DNA of 64,000 nt from NCBI GenBank assembly GCA_030549775.1, contig CM060177.1:44604244-44668243 (forward strand). Reading direction: 5' to 3'. The stretch comes from Tamarix chinensis (Eukaryota; Streptophyta; Magnoliopsida; Caryophyllales; Tamaricaceae). Of this stretch, positions 21,685-32,479 are shown piece after piece. Under the pieces are notes generated by a model. That model ran no database searches. It was given only the letters and a program-made list of their open reading frames with translations, and was not told where the DNA came from. Both the position numbers and the translations under genes were made by a program. Positions within the stretch are counted from its first letter, which is position 1; each line of letters starts with the position of its first letter.

Positions 21685-24322
21685 TTTTTTTTTATAGTTC
21701 GGTTAAGGGAACCACCCACACAGAAACAAACAAGCAATAAGAAAACAATAACACAACGGTGACAAAGGACCAACATGGTCACGCCCTAATGAGCCAATCA
21801 CAAGAAGGTTTGGACATTGTAGACCACTTCCTCAATTCTATATGGAAAATTCTTCTTTTGCATCTTGATCAAGAACCCTATTCTAGATTTGATGACCATA
21901 AGCATCCACCTGACACAGATGTTTTGATTATCAAAAACAATCTTATTCCTGAACTCCCATATAGTTCCCACAATTGCATAAAAGGCTGCTCTCCAAATTT
22001 CCCCTTTCAGACATCTTCTTCTTTCCCCCAGCCAAGCATTAGCGTTATCCAAACCCGACCTTGGCATCACCCATGTGCACCCAATCCACTCACATATCTC
22101 ATACCATACTTTCCCTGCCACGTTGCAATGAAGAAAAACATGATCGACCGATTCCTGTTCTGAGTTACAGAAAGGGCACCCCGACTCCCTACTGTCCATA
22201 ATTTGAAGCCTGACCAACTTGTCTCTTGTGTTGAGTCTATTCTGGACGGCAAACCACGCGATCAATTCAATCCTTGGTGGTGCTAAACCTCTCCAAATCA
22301 AGCTGGGGGTCCTATTGCTCCAGTTAACCTCATAAGTTCTCTAATACATGGCAGAACAGAAGGACCTCACCGAATAACCCCCTGTTATGTCAAAATCCCA
22401 CCTAATCATATCCTCTTTGTCACGGCTCAGACCAACTTGTTTGATCGTACACTCCAATAGATCCATCTGGTTCTGTTCCCATGTAAACAACCTCCTCCTC
22501 CAAGGTAAGTGCCATCTCCACTGAGTTCCGTTCCACTCCCCCATTTCAGCCACCTTTCCTCCTTGTTGGCCGGAAATCAAGAACAGCCTCGGAAATAGAG
22601 TCCTTAACAGTCCCTGCCCTGTCCAGTTATCATGCCAAAATCTAACTCTTAATCCATTACCAATTGCGACCTTGAAACCTGAGCCAAGAATAGGATCCTC
22701 TCGCCCAGCCTTCACAATTTCCACCCATGGTGACCACCCATGATTACGTCCCTGCATCTCTAGCTGTCCAAAATGGTCTCCCGGATATATCGATGAGATG
22801 ATCCTCTTCCATGACACGCCCTCAACTTTATAGAACCTCCACCACCATTTGAATAACAAAGCATTATTCCTCATGACAAGATCCCCCACACCCAATCCAC
22901 CTAAATCTTTAGGGCGCTGAATGATACTCCATCTGACTAAAGGCAAACACTTTCTGTTACCATTACTGCTCCAAAAAAAGTTCCTCTGGATGCTAATGAT
23001 TTCCTTCACTACCCCTTTTGGAATTCTGAATAAGCTCATGTAGTACATCAGAAGGCTGTTCAGGACACTTTTGATTAGAACTAACCTCCCTGCCCTTGAC
23101 AGAACTTTCGCTTTCCACCCTGCCAATCTCTGCTTAACTTTTTCCACCACAGGCTTCCACACTTGGGTCTTCTGTGTATTCGCTCCCAGCGGCAACCCCA
23201 GGTAACTAATAGGAAGAGAACTGATCTTGCAGTTCATAATCGCTGCTGCCTCCTTCTGGAACTGATCATCCACACCAAGACCAATGAGCTCGGACTTAGA
23301 AAAATTCACACTTAGCCCTGACAGTAAAAAGAAGCAGTCAAGCAATCTTCGCCAATTTCTAAGATTATCCAGGTTTGGGGCACAGAAAATCATAGTGTCA
23401 TCTGCGAACTGGAGATGTGTCACCTCACACTTATCTCTCCCCACCACTACACCTTGGATTAACTCGTTGTCCCTAGCCCTTATGACCATCTGGCTAAAAG
23501 CCTCGACTGCCAACACGAACAGAAATGGGGAAATAGGGTCCCCTTGCCTCAGGCCCCTTCCCATCCTAAACGGCTTGGATGGGGAGCCATTCACAATGAT
23601 CGAGATACTCGCTGTTGAGATACACTCCTTTATCCATTCTCTGAAAATACTCCCGAATCCCATAATACTCAGAATATAATCCACGAAATCCCATTTGATA
23701 CTATCATATGCCTTCTGGAAGTCAAGCTTTATCATCATCCCTCTCGACCCCTTCCTTTTTTTACACCACTGCACAACCTCATTAGCAATCAACGCGCCAT
23801 CCAGAATGCTTCTTCCTTGTATGAAAGCTGACTGAGAGTCGCTCACCAACCCATCAACCACTAGTTTCAGCTTAGAAGCCAAAATCTTCGAAATCACTTT
23901 GTAGATGCAACCAACAAGGCTAATAGGTCTGAACTGACTAACCTCTTCGGCCTTATCCACTTTGGGGATGAGAGTGATCAAAGTGGTATTAAGGATAGGC
24001 GGTAACCTCCTAGATCGAAAGAACTCAAGGACCGACTCCGTGAACTCCTCCCCTATTACACCCCACATTTTCCGAATGAACCCCATATGGTACCCATCGT
24101 ACCCAGGTGCTTTGAGGGGCTCACAGGACCACACCGCTAACCTCACCTCCTCCCCCGTGGGTATTCTGTCCAACTCCAAACTCTGCTCCATTGACATCCT
24201 ATGGAAGCCATCGGCAGAGATAGACACCTCCGGAAGGTCCTGTTTAGCAAAAAGATCCTTATAAAAAGCCGAAATTGCCTCTTTAATTTCTGTCGGCTGT
24301 ACAACCTCCTTTCCATGGTCCA
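21685..24322 (-). mobile_element. Young 5'-truncated LINE (L1-type), 2.64 kb
   Basis: The element is flanked by a perfect 17 bp duplication (21668-21684, 24323-24339). Its 3' end on the minus strand is a poly(A) tail, seen as T-rich 21684-21693. The body encodes RT and the C-terminal zinc finger but lacks ORF1 and the endonuclease, so the element stops just upstream of RT at 24322. That is the usual outcome of incomplete target-primed reverse transcription. The perfect duplication and nearly open frame indicate a recent insertion compared with its neighbours. Confidence 0.92.
21798..24322 (-). pseudogene. LINE reverse transcriptase + zf-RVT ORF, 5'-truncated, one amber stop
   Basis: One frame runs from the truncation point to 21798. 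It contains RT blocks FRPISLVGCIYKVISKILA, SAFIQGRSILDGALIANEVV, KLDFQKAYDSIKWDFV, GLRQGDPISPFLFVLAVEAF and the catalytic HLQFADDTMIF, with FADD in place of YADD as usual in plant LINEs. LPISYLGLPLG follows. A single in-frame TAG at 22341-22343 interrupts, after which the same frame continues through WRGLAPPRIELIAWF and the zinc-finger part CPFCNSEQESVDHVFLHC. No ATG belongs to the first residues; the open frame simply enters the element from the flank, so nothing here is expected to be translated normally. Confidence 0.92.
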
Positions 24323-24339
24323 CCTCCACAGCCTTTCAT
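24323..24339. repeat. LINE target-site duplication, 5' copy
   Basis: This is the second copy of CCTCCACAGCCTTTCAT, identical over 17 bp to 21668-21684, and it marks the truncation point of the LINE. Confidence 0.9.
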
Positions 24340-25328
24340 ATTTATTAACCCCCTCTTATAATTGATATAATAAATATGGATACTATATATATAGAATATA
24401 ATGTATTGTATGAATAGGATAACTCATACGTATACATGAATAAGTTTAACTCCCTATAAATTTAAAATATTAAGTGTGAAATTCACATGTTTAATAAATT
24501 TTGGATGAACTTTGACCTTGATTTGAAATGTATTTTAGATTTTATTTGAAAAATAATTGAAAAATTAGAAAGAAAGTGATTGTTTCGCATCCTCTCACCT
24601 TGCCAAGGTATATATTTCCTTTGTGGTTAGCTACGAGGAACAGGTTGCTCACCAAGGCTAGGTTCCAGGAGTTGGCTATGCTTGTTGATTGCTAATGTGT
24701 GTTTTGCTAGCTGTAGCTGGAGACCCAAGATTATGTGTTCATGCACTGTCCAACAACAAGTGGGATTTGGTGCATGATTAGTGCGGCTACAAGAAGATGG
24801 GATACCCTCCTTAGTTGGTAGCACGTGGTGCATGCTCTTGCCATCAGGTCGAGGTAGTTTCAATGTGAAAAAAAAATAACTCTATATGTGCGCAGGTACA
24901 AGCCTTACGGTCTTGATGTTTCTACGTGGGTATGTTGCTTAATGTTTATAATTGATGGAGATGCTACGTTTTTTATAGCTAGGCGTGACACTTATATTGC
25001 AAATGAATTTTAACTAATGGATTGAATGTGACTTGGAAGACTGTCTCGCAAAGTTAAAGGATCGAGGGGATTAGACTTACTCAATTTGTATATTTGTATA
25101 TATGGATATATTGGACATATATATGAGTTGAGCGCGTAGAACAGAACTAGATTTAGGCTTCAATAATTTTATTACGTATTTTAAACAAATCATTACGAGC
25201 AATATCATTTATTAAGATCAGCACGTTTCATTGCTTCAAAGAAAAAAAGAAAAAAAAAAGTAGTATATGCTCCAGATACTTAATTTCAACCCATCGCACA
25301 ATTTAAGTCTTCCATACTCAGTGGCCAG

Positions 25329-25330
<2 letters not shown>
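24340..25330. other. Intergenic, with a diverged copy of the TmpA-like gene's upstream region
   Basis: 24926-25095 is a diverged copy of 18585-18735 in the same orientation. If this came from duplication of the gene, a coding copy would be expected to its left. Instead 24610-24870 holds an unrecognised minus-strand open frame without ATG (24627-24863) and no trace of the TmpA-like protein. Nothing else is identified. Confidence 0.5.

Positions 25331-25386
<56 letters not shown>
25325..25386. repeat. Poly(A) plus (TA)n microsatellite
   Basis: A run of A (about 25329-25344) passes into about 20 TA units. It directly adjoins the perfect palindrome at 25387-25426. Confidence 0.9.
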
Positions 25387-25388
<2 letters not shown>

Positions 25389-25426
25389 CATGATAAATAA
25401 TATATATATATATTATTTATCATGTT
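25387..25426. repeat. Perfect 40 bp palindrome
   Basis: The left arm AACATGATAAATAATATATA is followed with no spacer by its exact reverse complement. With the adjoining TA tract it can extrude as a cruciform or form a long hairpin in RNA. Confidence 0.9.
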
Positions 25427-25429
25427 GCA

Positions 25430-26380
25430 TCATTGGTCAAAGTGGACAGCTGATTTCAATTTTGGCGTCCATGCAAGTGGAGTACAAATTTTATACAATT
25501 TGCAACCAACGACCAACTTATCAGCTTTTGACCTCTTTTTTTTTCGTATTATACCCTGCACGGTTGCTTTGTCTTCTTTTTCTCTTCGACTTCTATATTA
25601 ATAAAAGCAAATTTTGGATAAAACTTGATTTTGACGGGACTTTTTAAAGATAACTTCCTTAAAAATTACCCTCTAGAAAAATTCGTTGTGCATTTCCGCA
25701 ATTATTATATCATTCACCTATGAGTAATTAATAAAGGTGCCCTCAAACTGACATGATAATATTTTTGTTATGAAAAGGAAAAACTTATTCGGCCTCTTAT
25801 TCTTCTTTCTTCCTTGTTTCTCAAGTGAGCAACAAACAAAACTAAAAAAGATTATGGTAAACTTATAATAAATGAATTTGATATAATTAGTTTTAAACCA
25901 TGCTAAGATTTTTTAAAAAGTTAGCTTAGACCCACTACTAGACCAAACGAGTCGGCCCAAACACTGCTTATAGGCCCAAATCATGCACGAAGTAGGTTTC
26001 TAAGACCTGACCTTGATATGCAATTTTCGATGCCTTTAGATTTGCTGACTAATACATAAACTTAGCAAAAGTTGATCTGATCCGACCCGATAAATTTATC
26101 AACCTGATCTGATCCGAAACCGACTCAATCTGACACTGACCCAACTATAAGCGACTCGACCTGACCCCAACCTATAACCCGCCACCAACCCTACCTAATA
26201 TCAACCTAATCCGCTGTCAACCTAATCCGACTCGACAAAACTAAATTTAATATTAACTAATTATGATAATAATAAAAAATAATACACATATCTTATTATT
26301 TATTTAAAGCTTTTAAAAATATATTATTATTTAAATTTTACTTTTTTTTTTTACTTTTAGTATGATAAGTATTACATGCA
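25430..26380. other. Intergenic; ends in a degenerate ACCCGAC-type repeat
   Basis: No gene is seen. From about 26055 to 26240 the sequence is built of imperfect GACCCGAC / CAACCTAATCCG words. The same kind of sequence lies on the other side of element D at 35460-36400, so D may have inserted into one such tract. Confidence 0.45.
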
Positions 26381-27059
26381 ACTCATGCTGTATGAGTAGT
26401 ATGAGCTATTGCATGCCTTGGTATATTTTGGTTAATAAGTTTTAAGTATAATAATATTTAAGTTAAGTATTTCATTAACTAAGTTTTATAAAGTCTTATG
26501 CTTTGGTTTTCTTATTTCTAATATGATAAGTATTGATATTATTTTTAGGTATTGGTTTTGCTAATCAAAGCTTGAATCTTTAACCCGGATACCGGTAAGG
26601 TTTGATTTTTGTAGAAATTAAGGTAATCGTTAAATCCCACTTAAATACATGGATAAACGTATGTCAGCACATTAGGGTTTCAATATGTTGTTATGCATGA
26701 TATATGTTGTTTAACATAATATATATATTTGCTTGTATTGATCGATAAAAAGGAAAGCATGCTAGTTTATGTACCATGTGGGGAAATAATACTTAAGGAA
26801 GAAGTTTGATTATTAATGGAAATGTTAAATACTTATCCATGATGTATTATGTTATTGTGACCATTAATGCATGAATAATATTATTGTGAGCCCTAGGGGC
26901 ATTTTAGTAATATGTCTTGTGCAAGAATGAGGCCTAATATGTGTGGGTGCTAATGAGTATTATGTTGAAATATAATAGTCGGTGGAGTTGGATAATGAGA
27001 ATGGAGTATAAATATTACTATTTCATTTAGTGATGATAATTTAATAAAAGTGGTGTAAT

Positions 27060-27800
27060 AAGGGGGCAAAATGGTAATTTTGGAAGTTAAGGGTAAAATG
27101 ATAATTTTGGAAGTAAAGGGTAAAATGGTAATTTTGGAAGTAAAGGGCAATATGGTAAATTGTAAGTAAAAGGGTATTACGCTAATTTTGGAAGTTAAAG
27201 GTATTGTGGTAATTTTGGAAGTAAATGGCAAAATGGTAATTTTGTAAGTAAAAGGGGTATTGTGGTAATGTTGGAAGTAAAGGGGCAAAATGGTAATTCT
27301 GTAAGTAAAAGGTTAAAATGGTCATTTTGTAACTAAAGGGTAAAATGGTAATTATAATAATGGAGAAGGGCAATATAGTAATTATAATAATGGAGAAAGA
27401 CAATTTGGTAATTTTAACCAACTAAAGAGTAATTTGGTAATTATGATAATAGAGAAGGGCAATTTGCTAACTTAACCAACTAAAGAGTAATTTGGTAATT
27501 TAACCAATTAAAGGGTAGCTTGGTAATTATGATAATAGGGAAGGGTAATTTGGTAATTATGATAATAGAGAAGGTTAATTTAGTAATTATGATAATGGAG
27601 GAGGGCAATTTGGTAATTTAACCAACTAAAGGGTAATTTGGTAATTCTGATAATAGAGAAGGGCAATTTGGTAATCATGATAATGGAGAAGGGTAATTTG
27701 GTAATTTGACCAACTAAGGGGCAATTTGGTAATTATAACAAAGGAGAGGGGCAACTTGGTAATCTAACCAACCAAATGGGAAATATGATAAGTGTAACAA
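27060..27800. repeat. Minisatellite, ~27-30 bp units, in solo LTR D
   Basis: About 25 units alternate between two types, AAAATGGTAATTTTGGAAGT and CAATTTGGTAATTATGATAA. The array is the better-preserved counterpart of 8320-9010. Confidence 0.85.
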
Positions 27801-30261
27801 TTATGAAGGGTGATTGGTGACCTAATAAGTGTGGGAGATAATTTAGTAACCTAAACCGAGTAAGGATGTGGCTAAGAACAGCTTATGTGCCTTGTGTGCC
27901 ATGTGTTATGCCATGTTGTGTACTTTATTCTTAATGAATAATCACTTGTGAGGCAGCTTAGAATGGAGGTATGCTTATGTGATTTCTTTATGGCATGTGA
28001 ATAATGATTATATCTGTTGTGCGTATGATGTTACATAATGAGACCCTCTAAGACATGCATGCTAGGAAGTTTAATAATATGATTTGAGATGAAAGGATAA
28101 AAAGGAAAAGAGGGGAAGTGAGATGATTTAAGGGATATGAGATTGAACTAATTATCTCATGATCCAATAGGGGGAAAATAAAAGGAGGTTATGATCAAAA
28201 TGAGCGAGTGATGTGAATCTTGCATGGGAAATTTCTGGTGTTTGCATGGGGATTATCCTTACGTTAGAAAGGTGCTAGGGTTTCACGGTCACATGTATAA
28301 TTGGTGAGTAGAGTGAAAGGATTTGGGTTGGATCTAAATGAGATGAGATGTTGGACGATAAAAGAAAGGTTGAGCCACATAGGTCCAATTAGGGTTTCAA
28401 GGAAAAACCTTAGAGAGTGGTAGTGAGAGAATTTGAATGTCATAAGGTGATGGGCCTTAACCCACACCCTTAGGAGATGGGTTTTCGTTATGAGTAAATG
28501 GAAGGAGGAATGGATGTCGGGGTGTGATAAGAGGCGTAGAAGTCTCAAGATATGGGACGGACCCTCTCGGGAGGATAGATGTAGAGGTCGGTGACATGCA
28601 TGTCTAGGGTGAATTATTTTTCGAATAAGATATGAATAAGACACTAATCATTTAAAGAGGAAGATTGTTGAGTCGGACCCAGACTGATCCACCGGCAAAT
28701 AATAGTGGCCAGGAGCTAGGGTGTCCTAGAGACTGGTCCACCGATGAATAATAGTAGCCAGGAGTGTAACACCCCAAAATTCACTAATTTTTTTTAAGCG
28801 TAAAAATTTAAAATTTAAAACCTGTGAATTCTAGGGATATTACCTCCACACTTAGTACCAAACCAGTTCTCTCCAACTGCTTCAGTACCAAGTGCTAAGG
28901 CTAAGAAAATATTGGCATTAAACTCAAACCAAGAGTTCATAAAAGAACTAGAACATCATAACATCAAAAATCAGAGTACGCGTAAAGAAATGTAATTCAT
29001 ATCCAAAAGGGAAATAAGCTTACAACCAATAAAAGGTTCATTTAAAATACTCAATACAAGTAATGAATCATAAAAGGGTAAATCCGATACAAAAGAAATA
29101 GCAGAAAAAGATAAAATAACAAGAAGAGTGAATCCGGCCACACTACTCTCGAACTTAGAGCCAAAAATGCTCAACACACAGCTCCGCCCGATGTCTCCCC
29201 CACCTGCACAAAGTCAAAAGGGCCTACTACTTGTGAGAATGAGCAGCACCCATAAAAAGGGTGATCAGTACACTACGTATTGAGTAAGGTAACCATACAC
29301 TAAGGCCAACACAAAAATCACATAAACCACGAAGAAGAAATAACAAGATCATAGAGACCATCATGACAACATACTATCGTACAATCATTTGGACAGATAC
29401 AAATAGGCCCATTTATAATCCGGATTAATTACTTAATTAATCTCTGATTGAAATCGATTCACACCATGCTTTTTTATCAAATCCATGCGAGTACAGGAAC
29501 CTCCCACTATTTTAGCCAGTGGCTCGATCACTTATAGGGAATCATGCCCTAACCACTATTATAGCCGGTGGATCGGTCACTTATAGGGTAAAACCCTAAC
29601 CACTATTCCTTACCGATTGATCGGTTTAGTTCCTGCTCGCATAATGTTCCACTGTAAGTAATTAATATCTTTTAAGTGCCTTAGCACAAACTCTGGTTTG
29701 TGTTTATTGAGCTCGGGATCCCCCACTATTATAGTCAGTGGGGTGGTTACTTATTGGACATCATGTCCTAACCACTATTATTAGCCGGTGGATCAGTCAC
29801 TTATAGGGTAAGAACCCTAACCACTATTCCTAACTGGTGGATCAGCTGGACCCGATTGAATAATCTTTTACTTTAAATGATTAAGGTCTTAAGTATCTTA
29901 TTCAGAAGCTTTCACTCTAGACATGCATGAATCACTCCCTTTACACTTATCCTCCAACTAACCCATATCATATCATAAGAACCCTGCACCTTCTAACTTG
30001 CCCAACAACCTTTCTTCTACACTCAAACTCACACTAGAACTCCAACACTGAAATATGTGGATCAAGGCCCACTACTACACACCTCTAAGTCCACTTATTT
30101 CCTTACTCTAGGGTTTTCCCAAAAACACTAATTTAGGCCTAAATGGCCCGTCCTACTCCACCTCACACAACCCAAATCATTTTAACACCCCATTTTCACA
30201 ACCCCTCGATCCCATATTCATCATCATACTCTATTCACCAAACACACACACGTTACCACCG

Positions 30262-30425
30262 AACCCTAGTTAGCCACACCAAACCCTAGTTAACCACTCC
30301 AAACCCTAGTTATCCACAACCAACCATAGTTAACCACTCTAAACCCTAGTTAACCACAAGAAACCATAATTAGCCACTCCAAACCCTAGTTAATCACAAC
30401 AACCCATAATTAGCCACTGTAAACC
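30262..30425. repeat. 20 bp minisatellite (AAACCCTAGTTAACCACTCC)
   Basis: Eight nearly exact 20 bp units lie head to tail inside solo LTR C. Each contains AAACCCTA by chance of its unit; the period and flanks show it is not a telomeric tract. A looser array of about 26-30 bp CCATACAAAACCCTAGATT units follows at 30590-30930. Confidence 0.88.
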
Positions 30426-31925
30426 CTAAATCAATCTCATCCATACCCTTAAAAAGTCCTACGTATTGTTTTTCACTCAAAACTTCCAAACACCCAAATA
30501 ACTCTTCTATTACCTTCCTTACATCCCAAGTCAACGTTTCATACGTAAACTTTTACTCCCATACAAACGCTAACCTGTCCATGCAAACCTTCAAACTTTC
30601 TCATGCAAAACCCTAAATCCATCCATACAAAACCCTGGATTCCTCCATATAAAACCCAAGGTTCCTTCATGTAAAACCCTAGATTCTTCCATACAAAATT
30701 CAAGATTCATCCATACCAACTCTAGATTCAATCCATACAAAACCCTAGATTAGATCCTCCCATGCAAGACCATAGAATTTACCATGCAAAACCCTAAGTC
30801 CATCCATATAAAACCCTAGTTTAGATTCCCCCATGCAACACATAGATTAGATTCTCCCATACCAAACATAGATTAGATCCTCCCACACAAAACCATAGAT
30901 TAGATTCTCCCACACAAAACTCTAAAATTCTCCATTTTATTCTTCCACTCATGGATCATTAAAATACTTAGATCAACTCACATCCCTTGGTCAACTCATT
31001 CCCTTGGGTCAACCTCTTTCCCTTTTAGTCAACTCACTTCCCTTGGCCAACTTCTTTCCCCCATTCTCCTTTTTCATCCTTTTTCCCCACACAAACCACA
31101 TTAACATCCTCACATGCATGTCTTATAGGGTCACAACATAACATCACATACTACAATATTTCATCACATGCACATAGTACACATGTCATGTAAATACACA
31201 AAAACATACTTCAACTCCACATCATACCATATACGAAATAATTATAATAATAAACATAGAATACATAGAATACGAAACATATAATGCACATAAACACACA
31301 TAAGGCCTTAGTAACACCCTTACCTAAAACGACACCAGTCTTAGAGCATGCTCCTACGCCTCCTTGGGGCTTTGACTGGTCTCACCTATATGAGGGAAAA
31401 ACTAAAATTAGATTCTCTCCTACCAAAAATACTATTATTACTAACTTATTTTGAGACTAGATTTTTGATAAAATAATAACATAATAATAAAAATGGCATT
31501 AACTAATTACTAACTTTGGCTAGAAATATAATAAATAATAGTAATATTGTAAAAGTTGATAATATAAGGTTTGAAAACTTTATCCTAATAATAATAATAG
31601 TGATACTAAAATAATAATAATAATGATAATAGTAAAAATAATAATAATAACGATAATAATAATATTAAAAATACTAATAATAGTAATAATACTATGATTT
31701 GAAATTAAAGGTGGAATAAGGGTTTTGACCCTTCACCAAAATAAAACTAATAATAACATTAGTAAAATTAATATAAAAAAAATTAGTAATAATAATAATA
31801 ATGAAATAGTAATAATAATAATGATAAAAACCATAATAATGTTGCAAAAATAATAATAATCATAATGGTAATAATAGAAATGATAATAATCGAAGATAAA
31901 ATGAAGTAGGGTTTCGAGCCTACAT

Positions 31926-31928
<3 letters not shown>

Positions 31929-31973
<45 letters not shown>

Positions 31974-32404
31974 GCTAATGATAAAAAATATTAATAATAT
32001 TAATAATAATAAGACTTGATATTTATACTACTACTACTACAATTCAAAATAGGTACAATAGGGTTTCAGCCCTATATAGAATAATAATACTAACATTGAA
32101 AATAATAATAACAACAACAACAATAATAATAATCGCATAACACTAATAATAATAATAGCAACACTAATAGTACAATAGTTGTAATAATAATATTAATGAA
32201 ATAATAATAATAACAATAATAATAATAATAATAATAATAATAAGTTTGAAATAGTAATAATAATAACATTAATAAATAAAATAAAAACTCATAATAATAC
32301 TAATAATATTAATAATACTAAAACTAATAATCTACTCGGCTAAATAAGGTCAGCCTTAATAAGAAATCATAATACTAATAATATTGAACCTAATAGTAGT
32401 AGAA

Positions 32405-32479
<75 letters not shown>
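31929..32479. repeat. AAT triplet-rich block of solo LTR C
   Basis: Pure (AAT)n runs occur at about 31929-31971 and 32406-32479 (about 24 units) within a longer stretch rich in AAT words (31420-32480). This is the inverted counterpart of the ATT block in element B. Confidence 0.88.

Noticed and set aside
23284..24264. Plus-strand ORFs opposite the LINE
   Set aside because: They are antisense shadows of the RT frame.
26950..27421. ORFs with a regular 9-10 residue repeat (LPFTSKITI-like)
   Set aside because: Translation of the 27-30 bp minisatellite of element D; no ATG context or homologue suggests a protein.
30262..30930. AAACCCTA-containing repeats as interstitial telomere sequence
   Set aside because: The unit is a 20-mer (later 26-30 bp) in which AAACCCTA occurs once, not a tandem heptamer, and it lies inside an LTR.
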